Assembly (NCBI GenBank): GCA_963930645.1 | Contig: OZ005648.1 | Span: 201,066,480 to 201,130,479, forward strand | Direction of reading: 5' to 3' | Length of the DNA stretch: 64,000 nt | DNA from: Salticus scenicus | Lineage: Eukaryota; Arthropoda; Arachnida; Araneae; Salticidae | Shown here: piece by piece, positions 36,488 to 46,810 of the stretch | Position numbering within the stretch: the stretch's first letter is position 1 | Layout of the letters: each line of letters begins with the position of its first letter | Notes under the pieces: model-generated | Seen by the model: only the letters and a program-made list of their open reading frames with translations | Databases searched by the model: none | Told to the model about the DNA's origin: nothing | Position numbers and translations under genes: made by a program

Positions 36488-37122
36488 CTAAGTACTTTTG
36501 CTGATATTTTTAATATTTTGGGTCTCTATTAAAAAAAAAAAAAAAAAAAAAGATAATAATAGTGATAATAATAATAATTAGAAATTGAAATAGATAGGGC
36601 AAAAGTGCTTGGTATGTTTGAAACGTCATTTATTCATTTTTTTCATAAACAATTTTTTTTTCTCATTTATAGTGCATAATTATCACTACATTTTTACACA
36701 AATATTTATTTTATTATTGCATATATATATGGAGAGAGACTAAGTATTTTTGCTGAAATTGTCATGCAATATTATTTTTATTGCTTTAAATAACAATGAA
36801 AGGTTTAATAAAGCTAAAGAAATAAATAAATAAATCAAAGCAGCAGAAATGCTTGGTACAAATTCTAACATTTTTCATTCATAATATTGGTTGAATATAT
36901 TTTAAATACATTTTATTTAATTTCACAATATTTTTTTTTTTTTACACAATATTTATCATATGTATGCTCATCTATTTTTTTTTTCTTCTTTTTGGATAAT
37001 AATATATGGCCATATAAAACTAAGTATTCTTGTTTTAAAAGTGGCATACAATAGTATAAAATTATATGCCAAAGTAGTAAATAAATAAATAGATTAAAAA
37101 AAAAAAAAACAAGAATGCTTGG
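36488..37122 (+). promoter_or_regulatory. Three tandem hairpins in the gag leader with paired substitutions
   Basis: Stem 1: CTAAGTACTTTTGC (36488-36501) pairs with GCAAAAGTGCTTGG (36599-36612). Stem 2: CTAAGTATTTTTGCTG (36740-36755) pairs with CAGCAGAAATGCTTGG (36841-36856). Stem 3: CTAAGTATTCTTGTTT (37020-37035) pairs with AAACAAGAATGCTTGG (37107-37122). Each is 14-16 uninterrupted pairs including G-U. Between units, several positions change on both sides and keep pairing. Loops are 70-100 nt, AT-rich. The last hairpin ends 83 bases before the gag start. Confidence 0.7.
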
Positions 37123-37205
37123 TATTAACAATTTTTGTTTTGTGTCACATAATATATTCATTATATAGTCTATTATTTTAAGTTAGTTAGGCAAAATTAT
37201 TAACT

Positions 37206-38108
37206 ATGGCGAAAGCCAAGAATGTCAACATTCAGTTGATCAATTTTGATGGGGAACCATCTTTAGTGGACTTTTTCTTTAATCAAGTGTCCACATATGC
37301 TAGGATAAATAAATTATCATCTGAAGAAGCCGTAGCTGTAATGAAGGGAAAGTTGTCTAGGGCGGCATTAAAATATTTAACACAATCTCCCCATTTGTAC
37401 AAATCAAATGATTTAAACTTTCTTAAGGAGGAATTTAAAACATTCTTTACTCCTATGAGTTCTACTCAAGCTCTAATCGAATTTAATAATCTAAATTTGC
37501 TCCCTCAGGAATCCATAAAAAAATTTTCTCATAGGTTAAGTATTCTAGCAAACATTATTTATAATAAAATTACGGATGATAACGCACTAGATAATATTAA
37601 ATTTACAAGGTTTATTTCCTCTAAACCATCTAACATACGCATAAAAATCATGGAAGAGGGAATATCGGATTATAAGTTGGCTGTAAATCGCGCTCAAAAG
37701 TTACAAGAAATAAACATGAACGAAAATATCCTACTCAGACAAAATGATAGTGTATTTGTCAACACCTTGTCAGAAAAATTAATTGAACTAACAGAGAAAG
37801 TTAATGCTTTGTCTTTTGGACAAAAAGATAAAAAAGAGGACGTAAACAACTTATCAGATTCGCAAAATGCCCATGTTGGAAGAAGTCGACACAATGATTA
37901 TAGACAAAATTTTAGACCACATAAAGTAAAGGGACCACAAAAGAAAGAGGGTTATAATGGTGTGATTTGCCAGCTGTGTAATCGTAGAGGGCATGTAGCT
38001 AATAGATGTTATAAATGCCAAAGAAGCCAAACCCAAAACAATAATTTTTCCAGGGGTAGATTTTTTAAGAGAAATGACAACAACAGAAATCACAATAATT
38101 TAAACTAG
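37206..38108 (+). CDS. gag: Gag polyprotein of the LTR retrotransposon
   Basis: An intact 300-codon frame. The N-terminal two thirds is a helical capsid-like region: the 'LINFDGEPSLVDFFFNQV' opening, followed by 'EEAVAVMKGKLSRAAL' and 'FNNLNLLPQESIKKF' segments, matches the Ty3/gypsy retrotransposon gag pattern. A single CCHC zinc knuckle (C-x2-C-x4-H-x4-C, residues about 255-268, core CQLCNRRGHVANRC) is followed by an Asn/Arg-rich basic tail, expected for RNA binding. The frame ends ...NNLN-stop with a TTTAAAC heptamer in the last two codons. The ATG at 37206 is the first in frame and follows the leader. It should form the particle that packages element RNA. It is the only undamaged gene of the element. 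Confidence 0.9.
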   Translation: MAKAKNVNIQLINFDGEPSLVDFFFNQVSTYARINKLSSEEAVAVMKGKLSRAALKYLTQSPHLYKSNDLNFLKEEFKTFFTPMSSTQALIEFNNLNLLPQESIKKFSHRLSILANIIYNKITDDNALDNIKFTRFISSKPSNIRIKIMEEGISDYKLAVNRAQKLQEINMNENILLRQNDSVFVNTLSEKLIELTEKVNALSFGQKDKKEDVNNLSDSQNAHVGRSRHNDYRQNFRPHKVKGPQKKEGYNGVICQLCNRRGHVANRCYKCQRSQTQNNNFSRGRFFKRNDNNRNHNNLN

Positions 38109-38166
38109 ACTCGAGATGTAGAGTGGCTGATGGCCTTGCATCTCAATCACACCCGAAGACATCAGC
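38099..38166 (+). promoter_or_regulatory. Programmed -1 frameshift site with candidate pseudoknot
   Basis: T TTA AAC at 38099-38105 sits directly before the gag stop TAG (38106-38108) in the correct register for a -1 slip. The pol frame is closed upstream by TAA at 38096-38098, so entry is only possible here. After a 7-base spacer, GAGATG (38113-38118) can pair with CATCTC (38139-38144). In the loop, GCTGATG (38126-38132) is fully complementary to CATCAGC (38160-38166), giving an H-type pseudoknot. A competing hairpin uses GGC/GCC at 38125-38127 and 38133-38135. Confidence 0.8.
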
Positions 38167-38842
38167 ACCTAATCCTAGTTTTGGTTTGTCAAATCTGAGA
38201 GGTATTGCAAAATTATCTAGTATAAGAAAAGTAAATTCAATTGCCTCACAAACTGTAAATAAAATAAATATTGCTGATAACAAGTCTACACAAACTACAG
38301 AAATTCAAAATGAATATATTTTTAATGTAAATAAAATTTCACCTACACTACCGTTAATTGAAATTAACTTAGATAAAAATGCTATCACCGGATTAATTGA
38401 TACAGGGAGTTCGATTTCATTGCTTTCTGAAAGTACTTTTAAATCTTTAAAAGAGAAATTAACTTATAAACACTTGTCTTCACCAGTAACGATTAAAACA
38501 GTAAATTCAAACGTACAATTCTCCTCATGTATTCAAACTTCTTTCAAAATAAATAACACATTTTTCTCACAGAAATTTTTCATTGTTGACATTCCTAATG
38601 ATTCAACGTTTCAAGCCATACTTGGATGGGACTTTATTCAACAAAATAATGTAATAATAGACTTGTATAAAAACAATATCAAACTTAAAGATATAATTAT
38701 TCCCATTACAAATACACTTGTAGAAGATGAAAACTTAAACAATTGTAGTGTTGCAAAAATTATTAAACTCAGAAAAAAAATCAAAATCATCCCCAAAAAT
38801 GTAAACAAATTATCGTTAGGACTTCCCAGAAAATATTTTTAG
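38099..38842 (+). CDS. pol: Pol, aspartic protease segment
   Basis: Read in the -1 frame from the slippery site. The retropepsin active site IDTGSSISLL lies at 38396-38425, and a second conserved stretch 'ILGWDFIQQ' sits about 80 residues later, as in retroviral-type proteases with a 'hydrophobic-hydrophobic-G-R/W-D' flap partner. It would cut the Gag and Gag-Pol polyproteins. The open frame fails shortly after the protease: from about 38815 the protein-like reading continues in another frame, so this copy carries a small indel between protease and RT. Confidence 0.85.
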   Translation, partial: FKLDSRCRVADGLASQSHPKTSAPNPSFGLSNLRGIAKLSSIRKVNSIASQTVNKINIADNKSTQTTEIQNEYIFNVNKISPTLPLIEINLDKNAITGLIDTGSSISLLSESTFKSLKEKLTYKHLSSPVTIKTVNSNVQFSSCIQTSFKINNTFFSQKFFIVDIPNDSTFQAILGWDFIQQNNVIIDLYKNNIKLKDIIIPITNTLVEDENLNNCSVAKIIKLRKKIKIIPKNVNKLSLGLPRKYF

Positions 38843-39505
38843 AACCTGAAGAGGAAAGATTTATAGATGTAAATACAATTTTTTTGTCTGACAGGGACTA
38901 TTTGTTTGAAAATACAGAAAATAATGCAAATATATTGTATCTAGATTCAGTGATAAATAGTAGTACTTCAAAAATGCTGGATAATGATAATAATTGTAAT
39001 AGAGGCCAATTTCAAATTTATGTTAAAAATCTAACTAAAGAAAGTATACACATAAATAAAGGTACAAAAATGGGCACCCTAACAGAAATTGATGAAATTA
39101 TTCCGCAGGAAGCAGAAATTGATAAAAACAGTAAAATTGTTACTGATACAACTACACAAATTTTGAATTATATTCAGGCTTCTGATGAAATAATTAATTT
39201 AAGAAGAAAGGAACTCTCTCCTTTGGATTTTGATGTCAAACATCTCCAAGGAGACCAAGAAAAAAAATTAAAAAAAAATTTGTTAACAAATTTTGCAGCC
39301 TTTTCTAAATCTATGAAAACTTTAGGGTATACAGACAAAATTATACCAAATTTAAAATTCATCACTGAGTTCCCAATTAAAACATTACCTTTTCCAATAC
39401 CACAATCATTACAACAAGAAGCTAAAAGTCAAATAAATCAACTTGTAGAAGCTGGAATTATTGAAAGAAATTGTTCAGAATGGGCTTGCCCCATTCTTTT
39501 GGTTA
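38815..39505 (+). pseudogene. pol: Pol, protease-RT linker and RT N-terminus (frameshifted piece)
   Basis: The protein-like reading switches frame near 38815 and runs open to about 39519. Its C-terminal part, 'FPIPQSLQQEAKSQINQL', then 'LVEAGIIERNCSEWACPILL', is the conserved entry to Ty3/gypsy RT (proline-rich lead-in, 'G.I..S.S.wa.Pi.lV.Kk'). The frame is lost in an A10 run (39506-39515) and RT proper resumes in the original pol frame. Homopolymer slippage, either in evolution or in sequencing, is the simplest cause. Confidence 0.85.
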
Positions 39506-41090
39506 AAAAAAAAACTTGATGCAGAAGGTAAACAAAAATATAGAATTGCAATGGACCTTAGAATGCTTAACTCAATAATTCAGGGATCTTCATACCCTTT
39601 GCCCAAAATACAAACAATTATTGCTGACTTATCAGCCTACAAGTACTTCACATGTTTAGATTTTCAACAGGCTTACCACCAGATTGCACTTCCTGAAGAT
39701 GTACAAGATAAATTAACATTTACTTCTATGTTTGGTAGTTTTAAATACAAAAGACTATGTTTTGGATTAAAAAATGCTGCTTCTCAATATCAAGCTTTAA
39801 TGGACACAATTATTGAGGAAATTGATTTAGAGGGAATACATGCCTGTCAAGATGACCTCATTTTTGGCTCGAATAGCTTTGAGGAGACATGCACTAAATT
39901 AAGTAGAATCTTAGAAATTTTGATAAAGTACAACTTAACCCTTGCACCTAACAAGTGCACTTTTCACAAAACTGGTGTAAATTATCTTGGATTCCATATT
40001 CAAAATCATTGTATTTCCCCAATACAATCAAATATTGTAAAAATTAATTCTTTTCCTACACCGTCAACTAACAGGCAATTAAAAAAATTTATTGGTGTTG
40101 TAACATTTTATAAATCTCTTGTACCCAACTTTTCTAAACTAATACAACCTTTGATAGATCTGACCAAACCAAAATCAAAATTTCATTGGACTACTGAACA
40201 TCAACAGATTTTTAACAAAATTCAAAAAATTTTCTTTGAATCACCAATGGTCAGACTACCAGATTGGGATAAAGATTTCTATTTAAACACTGATGCATCA
40301 AATATTTCAATTGCTGGGGTGCTAATGCAGAAACATGATAATAAATTACTTCCAATAGCTTTTTTTTCTAAATCATTGAAGCCATCTGAAAAACGCTACC
40401 CTGCACTAAAATTGGAATTAATGGCTATCTACAAATCAATCATTGCATTTAAATATTATCTGTACAACAGAAAATTCACAATTTTATCTGACAGTGCTCC
40501 ATTAACGAGATACAAAACAACAACTAATCCTACAGACCTTACCACTAAGTGGTTAATGGAAATTTCAGAATATTCTTTTGATTTTGAACACATTCCTGGT
40601 TCATCAAGTATTTTAGCAGATTATTTTTCGAGATGTGACTTCACTCACAATCAACAAGATTTGAACTCGAATCCTGAATTAATTTTTGATAAACAACCTT
40701 TACCTATAGTACATGATAATAGTAATGTTGTTAATCACTTTACTGATAAAAATTGTAATAAAATCAAACAACAATACACTAATTGCTTAATTTCTGGAGA
40801 TTCGAATAATAAAGACCCACTGTTAGAAATCTCTAATCATACTTTTGTAAATGAACAAATGAAAGATCCTGTATTGTCAAAAATTTACTCAGAAATTCTA
40901 AAGAAAGGTTTTTCAAGAAAATACTCAAACTATTTTATTCATCCAGACACAAAAGTACTAATGTATAAAAAGCAATGTCCCAATAGCTCAACATTCTCAT
41001 ATCTTATTATTGTTCCTAATTCGCTAAAAGCTAAGACGTTAACAATTTCACATTTTTCTCATTTTGGATTAAAAAAACATATAATTTCCT
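39506..41090 (+). pseudogene. pol: Pol, reverse transcriptase, RNase H and start of integrase
   Basis: RT motifs in order: 'RIAMDLRMLN', 'FTCLDFQQAYHQI' (catalytic Asp, near 39659), 'LCFGLKNAASQYQ' and 'HACQDDLIFG' (39839-39868). The last box normally reads Y-x-D-D; here Tyr is Cys (TGT at 39845-39847). Thumb motif 'YLGFHI' follows. RNase H follows with 'LNTDAS' (near 40287), 'KLELMAI' and 'ILSDSAPL', the D-E-D set, ending near 'IPGSSSILADYFSR'. The start of the integrase HHCC finger ('HFSHFGLKKH') lies at 41050-41080. The reading frame then shifts in or after the A7 run at 41069-41075. These enzymes make and process cDNA inside the particle. Confidence 0.9.
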
Positions 41091-42126
41091 ATCAAACAAA
41101 TACTTTTGGAAAGGAATGTACACAGATACCTTAAACTTTGTCGCTTCATGTACACGATGCCTACAGGCTAAACATCATAACACTCTTCCAGCTCCATTAC
41201 AACCTACATACACACCCACACATCCTGGACATACTATTAGTGTTGATTTAGTAGGACCATTTAATAATGGTCACTCAGTACTCACAGTGTTGGACATTTT
41301 CTCACGCCATCTGGAACTTTATCCATTAAAGGATACATCAGCAGAAAAAATAGTTAAATGTTTGTTTAGTTATATTACCACCTTTGGTAGACCTTCAGTT
41401 ATCCTCTCGGATCTTGGTCCTCAATTTACATCCAGTGTTTACAACACTTTTAATAGTACTCTTGGTATAAAAATTACACATTCTTCTGTATCACATCCAC
41501 AATCAAACGCATTGTCCGAAAGGATCAATAAATCCATTAAATATTCAGTAAACACTTTAATGTCTGAAGGTCATACATTTGAAAACTCTTTATTTATACA
41601 TAAATCATTGTATAATGAGTCTAAACATTCATCTACTTTGTACTCACCTAACTTATTACACTTAGGAAGAGAAATTTCATTAATTTTTGACACATTTTAG
41701 CAACAGATTAATCAACCTTATCTCGACAAGAATGTTGATACATATAAATTATTAGAAGATTTAAATAAGATTTTCCTTAAAGCTTACTCTAACATAAAAG
41801 ATAATCAAAATAAGAGATATCAACACTTTCACAGACATGCTAAATTAAGACCTGTTGCTGTACATGACATTGTTTATTTAAAATCTGTTGATAAATTTAA
41901 ACCAAAATACACAGGACCTTTTATTGTCCTACAAAAGCACTCACCGGTTTCATTTACAATTAAAAGACTACAAGCACCTGATAGATTGTCATTTCGAGTC
42001 CATATTGATAGACTTATTATTGCACCACCTAGATACAGCCACTTACTTCATGAAGCAAGTCCTAATAGAAATGTTAATTATTATGCAAGACAAAGCCACA
42101 ATTATAATTTAAGAAACAGGAATTAA
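41091..42126 (+). pseudogene. pol: Pol, integrase (frameshifted, one internal stop)
   Basis: In the new frame 'FWKGMYTDTLNFV' and 'CTRCLQAKHH' complete the zinc-binding finger. The catalytic core has D at 41245 (SVDLVGPF), D at 41410 (LSDLGPQF) and E at 41518 (LSERINKSI); the last two are separated by exactly 35 residues, the D,D-35-E signature. A TAG at 41698-41700 interrupts the frame, which otherwise stays open to TAA at 42124-42126. The tail carries the GPF/GPY-type module ('KYTGPFIVL', 'HIDRLI') typical of Ty3/gypsy integrases. It would insert cDNA with a 5-bp stagger, matching the observed duplication. Confidence 0.9.
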
Positions 42127-43161
42127 TTTTTAATATCATATTATGTAATGTTTTACAAAACTTATGCATTCCATGAGCTCAGTAGTGCATGAGTTGTTTT
42201 TTTTTTATTTATAGTTCTGTCATTCATTGTATGCAGGCAATTGGCTGGACCAATATATACTCTGCATTTTTTTTTTTCATTTTTTTTTTCTCTTTCTTAT
42301 TTCTTTTTAATAACAATGGATGACACAACACTATGTGAAATATTGCATAATTTTTTTAGTTCATATTAGTACAGTTTTCTTAACATCAAATTTAACAAAA
42401 TTTATTATAATTCAGTTTAAAAAAAATCTTTAATAATATTTACATTTTGATAGATATTAATATATCATAAGTTTAACAGATGATTACAATACTGTTTGTT
42501 TACATACTATATACAAAACTTTTCGATAGTGCAATGACTTAAAGTTAAAACTCAAAATTTTAATATGTGGCAATTACCTTATTATTATTGTTATGCTATG
42601 TATTTTTTAAAATGCTTCATTGGGTTTAGTGAGTTGTTTTGGTAGTCTTTATCTCATCACACTAAATTTTGATAGTACTAAGAATTTTAATTAAATATAT
42701 ATTTTTTTTTTTTCATTTTTAATTTTACCCTCTATGTTAATGCTAACTCGTTCAAAATTTACCCGGGAGAGTAGCATTTCATTGTGATGAGACCCCCACA
42801 CTTCTTTTGAAAATTGTTTAATACAATTCAATTGATATATATATATACCCAGTTTTGCGAGGTGTCCCTACAGAAGTCTTTGACTTTGATGGGGGACGGA
42901 GGCCTGTCCCTAACAGGTCAGGTCTTTATACACGCCCTATCCCGCTAGGACAATGGCCATAAGCCAAAGTCGTTATACTTGTTGCTTCATACAAGATTAA
43001 GGGGAGATATTTTTTTTTGACTGTCCAATGGACGTCGTTTTTCAATCTCTCCTGTGTGGAATTGCACGAACAAATTTTTTTTTCACTTTTGTGATATTTT
43101 CTCTTGTTTGTATATACATTTTTTTCATTTTGTGTTCATTTTTAATTTACTTGTACTCATG

Positions 43162-43196
<35 letters not shown>

Positions 43197-43674
43197 GATG
43201 TTATTTGATATGTTGCAGTATTATATGCATATTGAATATTGTTTACGGTTTAATGTGAAATAAATTTAAAGTATAACAGCATCTTGCCATACATATATAA
43301 GAACATTGTAAAGAAAAACTTTTTATAAAAAAAAGTGAACAGTATCATTTTGAAAGCTTTCTTGACAAGAAATATGTAAGAGAAATCTGGATCCAGAATA
43401 AAAAAAAAAAAAAAAGAACTAAAATGTGGTGCCCACAATGTTATTTGGAATGATAAAAATTCGTCATATGCCAATAAGTTTCATGGTAAAACAGATTTAT
43501 AATGTGCATACGTATAGTTATAATTGAATGTTGCATTGATCTACAATTTTTGTTTTTGCTTATACAGGTTTCTTATATTTTTTATATATAAAAAAAATGA
43601 CATTTTTCATTGTGTTTATATGACATACTAGGGAGTGAAAGAGATTATTTTTTTCTGGGTCGCCGGAAGAAATA
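42127..43674 (+). other. 3' untranslated region of the LTR retrotransposon
   Basis: About 1.55 kb with no env-like frame. A GC-richer island at 42848-42990 could fold: GGGAC (42893-42897) with GTCCC (42906-42910), or CCTGT (42903-42907) with ACAGG (42913-42917), enclosed by GACTTTG near 42882 and CAAAGTC near 42965. A purine-rich stretch (GGGAGTGAAAGAGA at 43631-43644; GGAAGAAA just before the LTR) is the likely polypurine tract. T30 at 43160-43190 is a homopolymer. Confidence 0.65.
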
Positions 43675-44695
43675 TGTGAAGGTGTTCACATATATATAGT
43701 TAAATTTTAATTGAATTTTTAAATAAAATAAAATCTAATGATAAATTAATGCATTATTGCAATAAAAAAAAGTAATTAAATTTTAAATGAGATATTATAT
43801 TTACATAATTTGTTCTCAGGCATTTGAAGAAAGAATTGTTTTTGAACGTCATTAAAAAGTACACAACTTTAATTATATATACGACCTACACTATTTATTA
43901 ACATAAAACAATAACACACATCATCAGAAATCTAAATTGTATATGTTTTATATCTAAATCATAAATAAAGTGTTTATCTTTTAAATAGAAAAGTACTTTA
44001 TTTTATGGGATAAAAAGAAAATAAAAAATAATATCTAACGAAAATTCTGACATTAAACGTAATTATAAAAAAAGTGTTCTCAAATAGTCATAAAACAAGA
44101 AAACTCATTGTCAGAATTTATATTATTTCAACACCGGAAGTAATTTATTTCAAATTACGCAATATTAATGATTTCTATTCATAACGGTCATTTTCTCTAG
44201 TCAAACCGTCGCTTGGCATAATGTTGGCGATTAAAGGGTTAATACAATTATAAACCGTCATTACAAATTCAAAAAAATAACATTGTTTTATTCTTCAAAA
44301 CAAAGAATTAGAATTGGCATGCATTTTAGCGAAAATAATGATAATCCAATCATTTGACTTCCCTTCCGGATGGTTCTCCCCGTGCGATCGAAAAGAGCAG
44401 ACCCATAGTTTTTGCTCTTGTCATCGTACAGTTAATACGCAAGATTTTTTTGTCTGCCCTCTCTCTCTCCCGTGCTCTTCGGAATTTTTTTCTGGGATTA
44501 TTGTTCTGCAAATAATAACTTTTATGTGCGAATTGATTTTTATCAACGTGTAACTTTTAAGGAATATATTCAATAAAAAAACTATGTGTGAATTCTCGAG
44601 ACTTTGATTAATTTCATCTTTTCAACAACATATTCTATCGAACTTCACGGCCAAAGGATAAGCTTCTTTCTTCTGTGGTGGATTTCATCACTACA
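43675..44695 (+). mobile_element. 3' LTR of the Ty3/gypsy-type retrotransposon
   Basis: About 1021 bp, TGTGAAGG...CACTACA, matching the 5' LTR with scattered substitutions and single-base indels. Followed by the right GTAGA duplication (44696-44700). Total element length 10279 bp. Confidence 0.93.
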
Positions 44696-44700
44696 GTAGA

Positions 44701-44934
44701 CTTATCTCACAAATGCATTTAATATATTTGTAAACTTAACCCACCATTTTGTTTCCAAGCACCGGCCACTTGAAAATTTAATATTCACATAAAAAGGTAT
44801 TTATGAACCGATTTGCTTAAAAGTCCATAAGCGCATAGCCTACATCAGTATTTCTACCAAGTCCATTAATAATTTGTAGCCGCCATTTTGGAACAAAATG
44901 ACGGCTACTTGATAAGAAAAAAGAAATCAACCTA
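44701..44934. repeat. Tandem-repeat element, right remainder
   Basis: After the LTR element the array pattern resumes mid-unit (CCACCATTTTGTTTCCAAGC, then GGCCACTTGAAAATTT) and closes with AAAGAAATCAACCTA (44920-44934), the inverted copy of the left edge at 31847. A hairpin CCTTCC...GGAAGG (about 44935-44955) follows immediately. Confidence 0.75.
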
Positions 44935-44959
44935 CCCTTCCGAATAAGCTGGAAGGACT

Positions 44960-46105
44960 TGTTTAATTTCAACTTTATTAAGGCGTTTATACTTCAGTGC
45001 ACGATCAAGCACAAACATTACTAATGAGAAATTTCGTTTTATTTAAATATTTCTTTCTAAAATTGATAGTTAAAGTTTTTTGGTACTGCAAGGTAAGTCC
45101 TTCATCGTTCAATTCGAACTATCGCGACTCTGCTGTATATGCGTGTGTATGTGTTTGGAATTAAGACCAATTGTCTAGTGAAGAGACTTGGCCATGGATA
45201 GGATGTCCCCTTTAAGGTTCTGTCTAAGGGATCCTAGCCCATACTCATGCAAGTTTCAGAGAAAACCCATTGAAAGTATATAAACCCTTAGACTTTTTTT
45301 GTTTCCATTTCTTTATACTACCTAGAAAATTAATAAACGAAAATGAAAACGTTTTTAGGTCCGTTGTAATGAGTTTCTTAATAAAAGGGAGCCTTTAGAA
45401 TTGCGCCCTGTTCCTATAAGTCTAAATTCGGTCTTAGATAAATGTAAAGTATACAAAACAAGTAATATTTGCTATAGAATTTAATTTCATTTTTGAATAA
45501 GAAAAATATAAAGAATCTCACTCAGGGTGTTTGTTAGGTCACAGTTTCCCATATCATTGACAAAGGTTCAACAAGTAAAAGTATCATTTTTTCTACCAAA
45601 TGCTATTTGGTGTTATAATTCAAGGGTGTGGCAATTGATTTATGTTCGAAGGAACCACGATTTAAATGCTTTTTGTCTTATCCCTTTACGTCAGCATTTT
45701 TTAATGTTACGAGTTTGGAAATAGCCGTATTTTACACTCTATTAAAATGTGTCAGCGAATTTCTCTATTCAAAATCGGATACAATGTTTTTAAACTTAAT
45801 TTAAGAAGAATTTCTCAAAGTAACTCACTTTTGAGAGGAATCAGTTTTTTCCACTTTCATCTAATATGAGTGCTCTACAGTCAACTCAATTCTAAATAAA
45901 CGTCTTTCTTTTTCCATTACTGTAACTGAAAGAGAGCGTAATTTAAGTTTCATCCATTGATTCCTTCTTTTTTTTTTTTTTTATGCAATATAATTTGTGA
46001 ATCTTTTTATTATTATTATTATTAAAGAATTTTTTATGAATAGAAAAATAAATTTCAAAGTTAAAAATTATTTTGGCGAACGTTACAAACAAATTAAATT
46101 TTAAC
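44960..46105. other. Non-coding stretch, nothing recognised
   Basis: No repeat end or exon-like segment could be supported. A 65-codon frame at 45527-45724 has no known motif. Confidence 0.4.
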
Positions 46106-46175
46106 TAAATATATTTAAAACACTTTAAATACACGTAAATATAAATTTATTTAAAAGATGTTAATTTTTTTTTTT

Positions 46176-46217
46176 ATCCAAAGCTTTTCGCTTTAATAAT
46201 AAAGCATCATCATGGAT
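46176..46217 (-). ncRNA. Hammerhead-ribozyme-like motif, PLE copy 1 (core mutated)
   Basis: On the minus strand: ATCC, then ATGATGA where the active core needs CTGATGA, a 6-bp stem II with TTAT loop (GCTTTA/TAAAGC), GAAA, then AAGCTTT and GGAT closing stem I. The C-to-A change at core position 3 should abolish cleavage. It is otherwise identical to copy 2. Confidence 0.6.
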
Positions 46218-46429
46218 TTATGATTCGTTTCCATTGCGCAGTTTTAAATATGTTTTCTATTTACAGTCAACAGTTAATTCTTTTATATATAACTTGATAT
46301 ATTTTAAATATCAGCAAAAAACAATATGAATTCCGGTAGAGGTTGGACCAAGGAGTTAAGAAAAGTGAGAGGAGCTGGAACTATTGCATATCATACGAGG
46401 TTATTGTAGGAGAAAAAACATCATGAATA

Positions 46430-46810
46430 AGCAGAAATAAACTATTAACTATTTTATAAAATTGTGCCAAATTATTGGTAAAATTGCAGCATCTTTGGAA
46501 TTTATTGCATTTTTGCATTTAATTATATGAATAGCTTCGGAAATGTAAAGTTCTTGGATATTAGATGGTGCTGTAATAATTTTGGCTTTATCCCATATAG
46601 GGTTGGCGTTTGTGTTGGCATAGATGAAGTCGACTAGAGTAGAACTATTTGCTTCTTTTATATTTCTTATATGTTCTTGTATTCTTTTATTTAAAGTCCT
46701 CTTGGTCTGTCCAATATAATAGAAAAGTTCTTTATTGCTTTCTATGGGAATTTGATAGACTCCTCCAGTGGGTCCATTTAAGTCGCGGTCATGAAGGGTT
46801 AATTGTTTAA
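46430..46810 (-). pseudogene. GIY-YIG endonuclease end of PLE copy 1
   Basis: On the minus strand this encodes the same C-terminal domain as copy 2, with the 'GVYQIPI', 'YYIGQTKRTLNKR' and 'EHI' motifs of GIY-YIG nucleases. The domain nicks DNA for target-primed reverse transcription in PLEs (family knowledge). It is cut off from its RT by the inserted Helitron. Confidence 0.8.

Larger units (their letters stand above)
35440..37205 (+). other. Long 5' leader of the LTR retrotransposon
   Basis: About 1.77 kb without a conserved frame lies between the LTR and gag. The second half consists of three diverged ~250-280 bp tandem units, each able to form a long-range hairpin (see the separate entry). 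A TGGTGCTCAA motif recurs at 36180. The 67-codon frame at 35827-36030 has no recognisable domain. Confidence 0.7.

Noticed and set aside
42127..43674. Possible env gene after integrase
   Set aside because: No frame longer than ~70 codons, no signal peptide or transmembrane pattern in a plausible place; it is untranslated sequence.
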